This document shows, in pieces, positions 9,738-18,118 of a stretch of DNA of 64,000 nt. How positions within the stretch are numbered: the first letter of the stretch is position 1; each line of letters begins with the position of its first letter. Source of the DNA: JAJPJE01 sp963848375 (GTDB lineage: Bacteria; Acidobacteriota; Terriglobia; Terriglobales; Acidobacteriaceae); NCBI GenBank assembly GCA_963848375.1, contig CAWKDK010000007.1:45054-109053 (forward strand), in the 5' to 3' direction. A program made the position numbers and the translations under genes. The notes below the pieces were generated by a model. It was not told the origin of the DNA. It ran no database searches and saw nothing but the letters and a program-made list of their open reading frames with translations.

Positions 9738-9766
9738 TTGACAAACTAAACTAAACCGTTCAGTAT
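9738..9766 (+). promoter_or_regulatory. Promoter with TetR-type operator for the ABC exporter operon
   Basis: -35 TTGACA (9738-9743), 17-nt spacer, -10 CAGTAT (9761-9766). Within it, 9750-9764 reads ACTAAAC-C-GTTCAGT, a near-perfect 15-nt palindrome (one mismatch) that covers the spacer and overlaps the -10 box. This is the usual size and placement of a TetR-family operator, and a TetR gene ends the operon (11335-11943), so autorepression is likely. Sequence elements are seen; repression is inferred. Confidence 0.65.
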
Positions 9767-9797
9767 TGGTGTCCTTCGACCCTCGTGAGGTGCCGCT

Positions 9798-10583
9798 TTG
9801 ATCCAGGTAGAGAACCTAACCAAGACCTTCGGCCAGTTCACCGCTGTAAAGGGGATTTCCTTTCAGGTTCAGCAAGGGGAGATCTTTGCGTTTCTGGGAC
9901 CGAACGGCGCAGGGAAGACCACCACAATCAAGATGCTGACGACGCTGCTGCGTCCGACTGCCGGCACAATCCTGCTGGACGGCTTCAACCCGCTCGTACA
10001 ACAGAAGGAAGCGCGTCAGCGCTTTGGCATCGTGTTCCAGGATCCAAGTCTGGACAACGAGCAGACTGCGTACGAGAACATGGAACTTCACGGCGTTCTC
10101 TATCATGTGCCCCGAGCGATTCGTACCCAGCGTATTGAAGAGCTGATGAAGACATTCGAGCTCTGGGAAAAGCGCAAGGACTACGTCAAAACTTTTTCTG
10201 GTGGAATGAGACGACGACTGGAGATCGCGCGCGGATTCCTGCACACACCAAAAATCCTGTTCCTGGATGAACCGACGCTGGGGCTAGATCCGCAGAGCCG
10301 GAATCAGTTATGGGCTCACGTGAAACGAATCAACCAAGCCGAAAATACGACTGTGTTCCTGACGACTCACTACATGGATGAAGCCGATCGTGTTGCCGAC
10401 CGCATCGCGATCATCGACCACGGCGCGATCGTGGCGCAGGGAACATCAGCTGAGCTGAGAGCACAAACCGAGACGGATTCCCTTGAAGGAGCGTTCCTGG
10501 CGCTCACCGGCACATCGCTTCGCGAAGATGGGGCGGATAGCAAGGATCAGATGCGGCAATTCGCCAGAATGTGGAGGAGATAG
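9798..10583 (+). CDS. ABC transporter ATP-binding protein (DrrA / ABC-2 exporter type)
   Basis: 261 residues with Walker A GPNGAGKTTT, Q-loop VFQDPSLDNE, signature TFSGGMRRRLEIARG, Walker B ILFLDEPTLGLDP and switch His TTHYMDEADRV. This arrangement is that of the DrrA/CcmA class that powers ABC-2 exporters of drugs, lipids or polysaccharides. TTG start at 9798, about 30 nt after the predicted -10. The next gene, a permease, starts two bases after this stop, so the two form one transporter. Confidence 0.93.
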   Translation: MIQVENLTKTFGQFTAVKGISFQVQQGEIFAFLGPNGAGKTTTIKMLTTLLRPTAGTILLDGFNPLVQQKEARQRFGIVFQDPSLDNEQTAYENMELHGVLYHVPRAIRTQRIEELMKTFELWEKRKDYVKTFSGGMRRRLEIARGFLHTPKILFLDEPTLGLDPQSRNQLWAHVKRINQAENTTVFLTTHYMDEADRVADRIAIIDHGAIVAQGTSAELRAQTETDSLEGAFLALTGTSLREDGADSKDQMRQFARMWRR

Positions 10584-10584
10584 C

Positions 10585-11331
10585 GTGGGCGTCATATACA
10601 TACTGTGGCTGCGTGAAATCAAGCGGTACGTCCGTTCCCGCGTACAGATAGTGGTATCGCTGGGTCAGCCTGCGCTTTATTTGCTGGCGCTCGGGTTCGG
10701 CTTTGGCCCGGTGTTCGCAAAAGCGGGGCGAGGAAGCTACCTCCAATTCATGGCGCCGGGCGTGATCGGAATGACGGTGCTATTCAGTTCGGTCTTCTCG
10801 GGCATCGCCATGCTGTTCGATCGCCAGTTCGGTTTCCTGAAAGAAACGTTCGTCGCGCCGGTCTCGCGACTACAGATCATGGTCGGACGGACCCTGGGCG
10901 GTGCGACGGTGGCGATCATCCAGGGATGCCTCATCCTGATTATCTGCCTGATTGCCGGCTTCAGGCCGGCACACTGGATAGCAATCCCGGTCGCGTTTCT
11001 ATTCGTGATCATGATTGCGATTGTGTTCGCCGCCATGGGAACAGCGTTGGGTTCGGTGATCCAGGATATGCAGGGTTTCCAACTCGTCATGAACTTCCTG
11101 GTCCTGCCGATCTTTTTCCTTTCGGGAGCACTCTATCCGCTTACCAATTTGCCGCGGGTGCTCACATGGATTACCCATGGCGACCCGTTAGCGTATGGAG
11201 TGGACGGATTGCGCGGAGTGCTGATTGGGACCTGGCAGTTCAGCTTCTCCGTGGACATGGTTATCCTGGGTACCCTTGCGGCGGTTTTGTTGGGCACCGG
11301 TGCCTACCTGTTTTCGAGGATCGAGTTGTAG
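10585..11331 (+). CDS. ABC-2 type transporter permease
   Basis: About 248 residues, six hydrophobic segments (for example VVSLGQPALYLLALGFGFG, VIGMTVLFSSVFSGIAMLF, LVMNFLVLPIFFLSGALYPL), the ABC2_membrane pattern of DrrB-like exporters. The motif PIFFLSGALYPLTNLP is typical of this family. GTG start at 10585 with ribosome site GGAGGA at 10573-10578. Works with the ATPase just upstream and is followed after 3 bp by the TetR regulator; export of a toxic small molecule is the natural guess, substrate unknown. Confidence 0.9.
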   Translation: MGVIYILWLREIKRYVRSRVQIVVSLGQPALYLLALGFGFGPVFAKAGRGSYLQFMAPGVIGMTVLFSSVFSGIAMLFDRQFGFLKETFVAPVSRLQIMVGRTLGGATVAIIQGCLILIICLIAGFRPAHWIAIPVAFLFVIMIAIVFAAMGTALGSVIQDMQGFQLVMNFLVLPIFFLSGALYPLTNLPRVLTWITHGDPLAYGVDGLRGVLIGTWQFSFSVDMVILGTLAAVLLGTGAYLFSRIEL

Positions 11332-11334
11332 GCC

Positions 11335-11943
11335 ATGGTCAGACAACGTAGCGAGGAGGCGCATCGTAAGGTCGTGCATGCTGCGATTCGCCTCTTTGCG
11401 AAGCAAGGCATCGACGCCACCAGCATGGATTCAATTGCTGATGCCTCTGGCGTCAGCAAAGCCACGATCTACAAGCATTGGGAAGATAAGGACGCTCTCG
11501 CGCTCGAGGCGCTTTCGTATCTTCACGGCCTTGATGAAGAATTGCCGGAGTTCGCGTCTGGCGATCTGCGCAAGGATCTGATTGACTCCCTGAGCTACGC
11601 TCCTGCACACATGCCGGATCTTCGCGAACGGATCATGCCGCACCTGATTGCCTATTCTGCGCGTAATCAAGCCTTCGGACGCGCATGGCGAGAACGGGTG
11701 ATCAATCGCAAACGCTCCGCACTGGCTAAAGTGTTTAAGCGCGGGGTCGCTGAAGGGACACTTGAGAAGCATCTGGACGCGGATCTCTCGACCGCGTTGC
11801 TCTTCGGACCCGTCTTATATCGATATATCTTTGATACCTACGTGGCAGGAAAACGCTCGTCTGGTGACCCACCCATCACTTTCATCGAGCAGGTGGTCGA
11901 TGCATTCTTGAAGTCGTTTGGCGCGCCAACGCGAGGCCACTAA
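11335..11943 (+). CDS. TetR/AcrR family transcriptional regulator
   Basis: 202 residues. N-terminal helix-turn-helix: AAIRLFAKQGIDATSMDSIADASGVSKATIYKHWEDKD, the classic TetR pattern with the YKHW recognition helix (residues ~12-52). The C-terminal ligand domain is unassigned. It starts 3 bp after the permease and is thus co-transcribed with the exporter it probably represses through the palindrome at 9750-9764. Its stop is 11 bp from the convergent stop of the gene at 11955. Confidence 0.92.
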   Translation: MVRQRSEEAHRKVVHAAIRLFAKQGIDATSMDSIADASGVSKATIYKHWEDKDALALEALSYLHGLDEELPEFASGDLRKDLIDSLSYAPAHMPDLRERIMPHLIAYSARNQAFGRAWRERVINRKRSALAKVFKRGVAEGTLEKHLDADLSTALLFGPVLYRYIFDTYVAGKRSSGDPPITFIEQVVDAFLKSFGAPTRGH

Positions 11944-11954
11944 CGATCGAGAAT

Positions 11955-13169
11955 CTACGGCTTCGGAGCGAAGTATCCTTTGCGGGCGCGTACCTGCAGC
12001 CCCTTGCGATCCGCGGCGATGATGTCAATGCTCCGGAAATGGCCATCGGCGGTAAAGTCGGCTGGCTTGTACGCGAGCACATACTGACTGCGCAATTCGT
12101 CCTGAATCTCCGAAAACGCGTTGGAGACATCCTGGATGCGGAACGGGAAGAAGGCGCGTCCGCCAGTCGCTTCCGCCATCCGCTCGAGCACCTTGTCACC
12201 ACGCAATTTGACGCCGCTCACGTTCGTGCTGATGGTGTAGAGAATCACTTCGGCGCGCTGCGCCATCTCGATAGCTTCTTCACGCGTAACACGGCTCTGG
12301 TTATCTTCGCCGTCGCTGAGCAGGATGATGGCTTTGCGAGTCGGTCCAGTCTGCTGCGCCTTCAGCAGCTTGTCGCGGCAGGCGAAATAGACGGCGTCGT
12401 AGAGCGCCGTTCCGCCGCCAGGTCGCAGAGCGCGCACGCCCTTCGAGAGGTACTCGGTGTTGTCGGTGAAATCTTGGGTGACTTCCGGTGTAGTGTCGAA
12501 GCCGATTACAAAGGCTCGGTCGAAATGCGGACGGATAATTTCGTTCAGGAATTCGATCGCGGAATCCTGCTCGAAGCGAAACCGATCGCGCACGGAATTG
12601 CTGGCGTCGACCAACAAGCCCACACGTAGCGGAAGGTTCGTCTCGCTGGCAAAGTTCACAATTTGCACGGGCGGCTTTTTGTCGTCGAGTACCTTGAAGT
12701 CGGCTTGCTTCAGATCTTTTACGAAGCGTCCGTGCTTGTCGGAAACGGTAAAGACGACATTTACTTCCTGCACGACCTTAGTGATCGTAGTGACCGCGTC
12801 ATCGTCCTCTTTGTTGGACGTGCTGGTGGTTGTACCTGGCTTGGCGGTGTCGGGAGCAGGATCGGCTGCTTTCGTCGCGTCAGAGGCAGGCGGGGTCGTG
12901 ATGTTCGCGGTCTGACCTGAATCCGGAGCCTGCGCCGCAGGCTGAGTTGAGGCCGGCGCAGATTGCGCCGGAGCCGGTTTAGGCTGCTGGGCTGGCGGTG
13001 CATTTGCGGGCGTCGGGGCCGAAGGCAGCTGCGCGCGCGGTGTCGAGCCAGCGGGCGTCGGAGCCGAAGGAAGTTGTGCGGCTGTCTGGGCGAGTCCCAA
13101 TACGCCGACCATGAGCAGCAACGGTGAAAACCAAAGAGTTCGCATCCTGATGAAACCAATTATATCCAT
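11955..13169 (-). CDS. VWFA-related secreted protein (TIGR03436 type), copy 3
   Basis: About 404 residues. Signal peptide MRTLWFSPLLLMVGVLGLAQ, then a ~110-residue Pro/Ala/Thr-rich linker with the twice repeated unit AQLPSAPTPA, then the family segment VNVVFTVSDKHGRFVKDL / DFKVLDDKKPPVQIV. The VWA fold shows LLVDASNSVRD (DxSxS form DASNS), IILLSDGEDNQS and the ending SQYVLAYKP. Starts are possible at 13169 or at 13145, where the signal peptide begins. Third paralogue within 6 kb; copies 2 and 3 are closer to each other in the metal site than to copy 1. Confidence 0.87.
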   Translation of the reverse strand: MDIIGFIRMRTLWFSPLLLMVGVLGLAQTAAQLPSAPTPAGSTPRAQLPSAPTPANAPPAQQPKPAPAQSAPASTQPAAQAPDSGQTANITTPPASDATKAADPAPDTAKPGTTTSTSNKEDDDAVTTITKVVQEVNVVFTVSDKHGRFVKDLKQADFKVLDDKKPPVQIVNFASETNLPLRVGLLVDASNSVRDRFRFEQDSAIEFLNEIIRPHFDRAFVIGFDTTPEVTQDFTDNTEYLSKGVRALRPGGGTALYDAVYFACRDKLLKAQQTGPTRKAIILLSDGEDNQSRVTREEAIEMAQRAEVILYTISTNVSGVKLRGDKVLERMAEATGGRAFFPFRIQDVSNAFSEIQDELRSQYVLAYKPADFTADGHFRSIDIIAADRKGLQVRARKGYFAPKP

Positions 13170-13239
13170 CTTCGCTCGCCGCGACGCTTCAGCTACTTTC
13201 CTCGGCAAGAACACGGCTATCTAAGGTGTAAACGGCGGT

Positions 13240-14253
13240 TCAAGAGCGGGTGGGACCCTTAAGCAGATCGAGGAAATCGGTCAGCTCAGGCGGGAGTGGC
13301 CTGGAGAAAGCGAGCGGCTCTCCTGTTTTCGGGTGGGCAAACTCCAGTTCCGCGGCATGAAGGAAATTCCGCGGCAATGAGAGCAAGGGAGCGTTGGGCG
13401 CGGTCCCACGAGTAGGGCCGGGCTTGAGTTCTCCCGCGGCACCGTAAAGAGTGTCGCCCACTACCGGATGCCCGAGCGAGGCCATATGGACGCGGATCTG
13501 ATGAGTGCGTCCGGTTTCAATCTTGATTTCGACAAGAGAGAATTTGCCGTAAGCAGTTTCGAATCGCTCCCGCACACGATAGTGAGAGATGGCCTCACGT
13601 CCCCCGGAAAGTTTGGTAGTCATACGGGTGCGACGAATACGATCGCGGCTGATGGCCGCGGAGATGGTTCCTTTCGCTTCCTTCATCCAGCCCTGAACGA
13701 GCGCGAGATAGGTCTTGTGAACGCGACGCGAAGAAAATGCGGTTGCCAGCTTGCGATGAGTGACATCGTTTTTCGCGACGATCATGAGGCCACTGGTTTG
13801 TCGATCGAGGCGATGAACGATTCCCGGGCGCAGGTCGCCCCCAACTTCCGAGAGCGATTGAAAGCGATGGAGCAAAGCGTTGACGAGGGTGCCGCGATTG
13901 CGCGCGTCTTCGGTGGCGCCGGCTCCCGCGTGCACCATCATGCCCGCTGGCTTGTTGATGACGATGAGATCGTCGTCTTCATACACGATGTCGAGGGGAA
14001 TTTCTTCTGCGATGGCGCGGAGAGCTGGTGGCTGGACTTCTCCCGTGATTTCGATCTGTTCCGTGCCGCGAAGCTTTAGAGAGGCCTTCGCCGGTTTGCC
14101 GTCGACGAGAACCTTCTTTTCTTCGATGAGCTGCTGAACACGTACGCGGCTGACGTCGGGATTCTGAGTGGCGAGGAATAGATCCAGACGTTTGCCAGCG
14201 TCTTCGCTGGAGGCGGATATGTGCTGGACTGCGGCTTCGTGGCTGTGGGGCAT
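13240..14253 (-). CDS. rluD: RluA/RluD-family ribosomal pseudouridine synthase
   Basis: About 337 residues. N-terminal S4 RNA-binding domain (GKRLDLFLATQNPDVSRVRVQQLIEEKKVLVDGK), then the catalytic domain with VHRLDRQTSGLMIVAK, whose Asp is the nucleophile of this family, and GRTHQIRVHMASLGHPVVGD. RluD modifies helix 69 of 23S rRNA in E. coli; the exact target here cannot be read from sequence. Start at 14253 (MPHSHEAAV) is preferred: residues encoded upstream are not conserved and would overlap the STAS gene. Confidence 0.88.
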   Translation of the reverse strand: MPHSHEAAVQHISASSEDAGKRLDLFLATQNPDVSRVRVQQLIEEKKVLVDGKPAKASLKLRGTEQIEITGEVQPPALRAIAEEIPLDIVYEDDDLIVINKPAGMMVHAGAGATEDARNRGTLVNALLHRFQSLSEVGGDLRPGIVHRLDRQTSGLMIVAKNDVTHRKLATAFSSRRVHKTYLALVQGWMKEAKGTISAAISRDRIRRTRMTTKLSGGREAISHYRVRERFETAYGKFSLVEIKIETGRTHQIRVHMASLGHPVVGDTLYGAAGELKPGPTRGTAPNAPLLSLPRNFLHAAELEFAHPKTGEPLAFSRPLPPELTDFLDLLKGPTRS

Positions 14254-14279
14254 TCCTGCCGATTGTAGCGGAACGAGGC

Positions 14280-14636
14280 TCAGGGCATGCGCGCGGTGTG
14301 ATCGCCGCAAGTCTCGAAGACACGCAACAGGTTGGTCATCCCCAGCAACTCGCGCACCCGCCGGTTGAAGTTCACGAGCGAAACCGTACATCCGGAAGTA
14401 CGGCCGCTTACATAGAGTTTCACGATGGTGCCCAGACCGGAGCTGTCCATCAGCCGGATCTCCGTCAGGTCCAGAGTGAGGGACTTGGTAGTCGGGATCA
14501 GCGGCTTCACTTCGTTGCGCAACAGATCTGCAACTTCAGCAGTGAGATCGCCGCGGCAGTATACGGTGACAGCGCCAGGATTCTTCGAGATTCGCAGATG
14601 TAAGGTGCGGGTGGGAGCAGGTGAAGAGTCTGACAT
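14280..14636 (-). CDS. STAS-domain anti-sigma factor antagonist (second copy)
   Basis: 118 residues with the SpoIIAA-type pattern: LTLDLTEIRLMDSSGLGTIVKLYV carries the DSSGLG phosphorylation site. Its sequence differs clearly from the STAS protein at 4727-5089, so they are old paralogues rather than a recent duplication. It lies between rluD and lgt on the same strand with short gaps (26 and 68 bp); a shared transcript is possible. No kinase partner nearby. Confidence 0.87.
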   Translation of the reverse strand: MSDSSPAPTRTLHLRISKNPGAVTVYCRGDLTAEVADLLRNEVKPLIPTTKSLTLDLTEIRLMDSSGLGTIVKLYVSGRTSGCTVSLVNFNRRVRELLGMTNLLRVFETCGDHTARMP

Positions 14637-14704
14637 GTGTCGCCTCTCCGGGACTGGTGGATTGTATCAGGCATCCTACGCAGACCCTTTCGGCGCGTGC
14701 CTGG

Positions 14705-15514
14705 CTAGGTGCGAGCAGTTTTCGGCAGGGAGGGCAGGCGGAGCGGAGCGCGGCGCATCCAGAGAATGCCACCAGCAACGACCATGAGGATCGCGATGAA
14801 CTGTGTGCCAGTCATGGCGCCGTTGAACATCGATCCACGTTCGGGATCGCCGCGCAGGAATTCTATGAAGTAGCGGGCGAAGCCATAAAGGAAGAGATAG
14901 GAGCCGATGATCTGACCTTCAAACTTCTTGTTCTTGATCATCCAGTAGAGAATGAAAAAGTTCACCAGCTCGACAGCTGACTCGATCAGTTGTGTAGGTT
15001 CGAGTGGCACGCCGAGCGGAGTTCCGGCTCGTTCGTGCGCAAAGGCATTGGTGAAAGTCACGCCCCAGAAGTGCGAGGTTGGTTTTCCGTAGCAGCAACC
15101 CGCGGCGAAACATCCGATGCGACCGATGGCGTGGCCGAGAGCAAGTCCGGGCGCAAAGGTGTCACAGGTCCGTAACACCGGCATGTGATGACGGCGGATA
15201 TACCAGAGGGAAACCAACACGGCAGCGATTACGCCACCGGAAAAAACGCCACCCGCTTGCAGCGTCGAGAGGCTGAAAATCTCGCCAGGATGGGAGCTGT
15301 AGTAGCTCCAGTCGTTCACGAACAGCAGCGCCTTGGCTCCGACAATCGCGGCCAAAATTGCCAGCACGCCGAGATTCCAGTTCTGTTCGGGATCAAGATT
15401 CTGCGAGCGCGAAAGTTTGGCGGTCATGGTGAGACCGGCGATCACGCCGAGCGCGACCAGCAGACCGTAAGTCGGAAGAAAGAAATTGCCGATATGAAAT
15501 AGCTGAGGGAACAC
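14705..15514 (-). CDS. lgt: Prolipoprotein diacylglyceryl transferase
   Basis: 269 residues, multi-spanning membrane protein that moves diacylglycerol from phosphatidylglycerol to the lipobox cysteine of prelipoproteins. Seven hydrophobic segments; family motif ALGHAIGRIGCFAAGCCYGKPT (~residues 128-149) with the essential Arg, and the C-terminal LYGFARYFIEFLRGDPER motif. The RIGCFAAGCCYG variant is the one found in many non-proteobacterial Lgt proteins. Required for lipoproteins such as the phosphoesterase at 3113. Confidence 0.95.
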   Translation of the reverse strand: MFPQLFHIGNFFLPTYGLLVALGVIAGLTMTAKLSRSQNLDPEQNWNLGVLAILAAIVGAKALLFVNDWSYYSSHPGEIFSLSTLQAGGVFSGGVIAAVLVSLWYIRRHHMPVLRTCDTFAPGLALGHAIGRIGCFAAGCCYGKPTSHFWGVTFTNAFAHERAGTPLGVPLEPTQLIESAVELVNFFILYWMIKNKKFEGQIIGSYLFLYGFARYFIEFLRGDPERGSMFNGAMTGTQFIAILMVVAGGILWMRRAPLRLPSLPKTART

Positions 15515-15992
15515 TGCTTATCTAGATGATCCTGGAAGGATTTCGGACGGAAATTCCGTTCCTTAGGAGTCTAACACTGGGTTGTGGAGAGAGTCGCGCG
15601 GGTGGTGTTAACAACTGACGGCACTGATGAAGATAAGCCGACCCGCTATGCCGTGCGGTGGGCCGTCAATGAACCTAGCTCAGCTAGTGTGGGACCCCGC
15701 CGTGATCCATTAGGCATTTCCGAACTGGCGGACATTGCACACCGGATCATTATCATACGAGTCAGGACCCCGTTCATTGAGGTGTTGGTTCAAAAAAACG
15801 GTTGCCACCAAAACACCAACGTTGCAGGTCGGCTTACTCGAATGATGCTAGGGGAGAGGGCTGAGGAAACGCAAGTAGCTGGCCGGAAATAGTTGGAACC
15901 TCGAGTGCAAACTGCCAGCGTGCTTTTCTGGTGGCCGGTCGGACAGAGGAAGATCAGTGCATTGATCTCTTAAATACCTTGAAGCAAAAAAA
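15515..15992 (-). ncRNA. ssrS: Candidate 6S RNA region (core about 15700-15900)
   Basis: 478 bp without a credible gene between lgt and zapA, a place where 6S RNA is often found (downstream of zapA). Read on the minus strand, the region folds like 6S RNA: closing stem GCGUUUCC (15872-15865) with GGAAAUGC (15721-15714); then a large unpaired bubble of about 19 and 30 nt; then a terminal arm made of AUCAUUCGAGU (15846-15836) with ACUCGUAUGAU (15762-15752) and, at the tip, GGUGUU..GGU / ACC..AACACC (15817-15781). Stem, bubble and arm match the architecture that mimics an open promoter for RNA polymerase. The strand is inferred from zapA; exact ends unknown. Confidence 0.5.
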
Positions 15993-16014
15993 GAGCACGG
16001 CCGAAGCCGTGCTC
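15993..16014 (-). terminator. Intrinsic terminator of zapA
   Basis: Perfect 9-bp stem GAGCACGGC / GCCGTGCTC closed by a CGAA tetraloop and followed on the minus strand by a run of seven T. It lies 18 bp beyond the zapA stop. Confidence 0.9.
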
Positions 16015-16032
16015 AGTGTTCCGGAGAAAAAT

Positions 16033-16371
16033 CTATCCTACTTTTCGTGCGCCGTCCTGGAGCACTTCGTCGAGTGCGCCGGAGAGATGGCTTGCGCGCG
16101 AATTGATTTCGGAGGCGATCACGTCGTACTTGCGCTTGAGCACGTGATATTCGTCGGCGATATTCAAGGCTGCCAGCACGGCAAGGCGCAATGAGTCGAT
16201 GGTGGATGTCTGGGAAGAGACGGCGCGCATCTTCGAATCGACGAAGGACGCCAGCTTCTGAATGTAGTCAGGATCGGTGCCGCGCAGGCTATACGACTGA
16301 TCGAAAATCTCGACGCGCACGCTGCCATTCGCGGTGCCGTTGCCATTGCCGTTGGTGTTAGGTTGGCTCAC
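16033..16371 (-). CDS. zapA: Cell division protein ZapA
   Basis: 112 residues. After an Asn/Gly-rich start (residues 1-16) the ZapA pattern follows: VRVEIFDQSYSLRGTDPDYIQKLASFVDSKMRAV, then the helix SLRLAVLAALNIADEYHVLKRKYD that forms the dimer coiled coil. ZapA bundles FtsZ filaments at midcell. Preceded by the small coiled-coil gene at 16420 and followed by a terminator and the 6S-like region. Confidence 0.9.
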   Translation of the reverse strand: MSQPNTNGNGNGTANGSVRVEIFDQSYSLRGTDPDYIQKLASFVDSKMRAVSSQTSTIDSLRLAVLAALNIADEYHVLKRKYDVIASEINSRASHLSGALDEVLQDGARKVG

Positions 16372-16419
16372 GCCAAGTCCTCCCTTGAGTTGCCGCTGTA
16401 CTTCTGATTATGAGGCAGT

Positions 16420-16701
16420 TTACTCAGCAGTCAACTCATCAATTTGACGGAGCATCTTTTCTACTCGGGTACGTACCTCTTCGCGCTCCTTGCGCAGGCC
16501 GATCATTTCCTTGCGCAGACTCTCCGTCTCTTCCTCACGCAATTCGAGCTGCTCGCGCAGGCGCGTCACGTCGCGCTCGGCCGCCGACTTGCCCTCACGT
16601 GCGGTTTTCAAGAGTTCAATGGTCTGGTAGATCTTCGCTTCAAGAGAGTGGAATTCGTCGGCGGAAATTTCGGGAGAGAGTTCAACCGTCTTCGCAGACA
16701 C
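16420..16701 (-). CDS. Small coiled-coil protein, ZapB-like
   Basis: 93 residues, almost all one charged alpha-helical coiled coil (residues ~15-90, repeated Glu/Arg/Leu heptads such as LREQLELREEETESLRKE). The length, coiled-coil character and position directly before zapA suggest a ZapB-type partner in the divisome, but coiled coils give weak similarity and ZapB identity is not proven. Probably co-transcribed with zapA (48-bp gap). Confidence 0.7.
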   Translation of the reverse strand: MSAKTVELSPEISADEFHSLEAKIYQTIELLKTAREGKSAAERDVTRLREQLELREEETESLRKEMIGLRKEREEVRTRVEKMLRQIDELTAE

Positions 16702-16790
16702 CGTGGGTAAGACCTCGCTTCTAGATTATGAAAGAGCGGCGCGAGCGCAGTATAACGCAGATTACAGGCGGAGAAATCCACAATTGCGGC

Positions 16791-17963
16791 TCAGGTGAAG
16801 AGCCGGTGCGATGTGTAGATAGGCGCATCGCGTAAAGCCGCGGCTTTCGCTGACGAGAATCCGTCCCAAGCTTTCCAGAATGCGGCCATCTCTTCCGGCT
16901 TGCCGAAAGTAAGACGGACAAAAGTATCCATCGGCGGGAACGGCCGTCCGATGCGGATGTTCTGCTGTTCGAAATAGGCGATCACCTGCTTCACCGGATG
17001 GCCCGCGTCGAACATGGCGAAATTAGCGTAGCTCGGGATCACCTTCAGGCCGCGTGACTGCGCCTGCCGCGAGAACGCGTCGCGGTCGGCAGCATTGCGG
17101 GCGACGGCCGCGCGCATTGCCTGATCGTCGTTCAACGCGACGGTTCCGCAACTGGCGGCAGCAATGTTGACGTTGTCGTGCGTCTGGTAGGAACGAAGTT
17201 GCTTGACGGTTTCCGCGGTGCTGACGGCATAGCCAAGGCGCATACCGGCGAGCGCGTACACCTTCGAAAAGGTGCGCGCGACGATCACACGCGGATTCTT
17301 GTCATCAAGGAAAGAACGGTATTGCGGCGCTCCCATGGCGAAGTGGTGATAGGCCTCGTCGATCAGGACAGCCACGTTAGGCGGCAACCCTTTCACGAAT
17401 GCTTCGATCTTGCTGGCTGGGGTGAGGGAAGCGGTCGGATTATTGGGGTTGCACAGATAAATCAGCGCGCCAGCTTTGGGCGCTTTGGCCACCATGGCGT
17501 CGAGATCGTGAGCGTAGTCGGAGGTGAGCGGCACCTTGACGACCTGAGCGCCATTCTTCTCGGCATACCATGCGATGGCTTCAAAGGTGGGATCGGCCAG
17601 GATGAGAGGGCGATCGGGACCGGTGAAAGCGTCGGCCGCCATCTTCAGGATTTCGGTGGACCCAATGCCAAGGATGACCTGCTCGGGCGCGACGTTGTTG
17701 TATGAGGCGATGCGGTCGATGAGTTCGCGATACTGGTGGTCCGGATAGCGATTCGCTTTGCGAAGGGCGGCTTGCATGGCGGCCTGCACGCTGGGGAACG
17801 GTCCGTATGGGTTCTCGTTCGAGTTCAGCAGGATGGGTTCGCTGACGGCGACGGCGTTTGCCGCCGCTGCAGCAGCAGCTTCGCTCAGACTGGGAATCAG
17901 AACGGCTGTGGCGGCGACTCCGACAGGAACTCGGCTCAGAAAATGACGACGGGAAAGCGGCAT
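16791..17963 (-). CDS. Tat-exported PLP-dependent aminotransferase, histidinol-phosphate aminotransferase-like
   Basis: 390 residues. The N-terminus MPLSRRHFLSRVPVGVAA is a twin-arginine signal (SRRHFL) with an Ala-rich cleavage region near residue 30. The rest is a fold-type I aminotransferase close to HisC: LNSNENPYGP, NPNNPT, LIDEAYHHF, and the PLP lysine in ARTFSKVYALAGMRLGY. True HisC acts in the cytoplasm, so export suggests another substrate in the periplasm. Lies 89 bp upstream of the zapB-like gene on the same strand; downstream of pheT. Confidence 0.85.
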   Translation of the reverse strand: MPLSRRHFLSRVPVGVAATAVLIPSLSEAAAAAAANAVAVSEPILLNSNENPYGPFPSVQAAMQAALRKANRYPDHQYRELIDRIASYNNVAPEQVILGIGSTEILKMAADAFTGPDRPLILADPTFEAIAWYAEKNGAQVVKVPLTSDYAHDLDAMVAKAPKAGALIYLCNPNNPTASLTPASKIEAFVKGLPPNVAVLIDEAYHHFAMGAPQYRSFLDDKNPRVIVARTFSKVYALAGMRLGYAVSTAETVKQLRSYQTHDNVNIAAASCGTVALNDDQAMRAAVARNAADRDAFSRQAQSRGLKVIPSYANFAMFDAGHPVKQVIAYFEQQNIRIGRPFPPMDTFVRLTFGKPEEMAAFWKAWDGFSSAKAAALRDAPIYTSHRLFT

Positions 17964-18118
17964 GCCTCACCTCGTGGGGAGGATTGTACGCGAGGTTTGT
18001 GTGGCGCGGACATTCCTGTCCGCGCAAAAGCAGAGGGGTGACGAAAATCTAGTTGAGCAAGGAAACCGGGCGGACAGGCCTGCGCTGAGCGAAGCCGAAG
18101 GGAACGTCCGCGCCAGGG

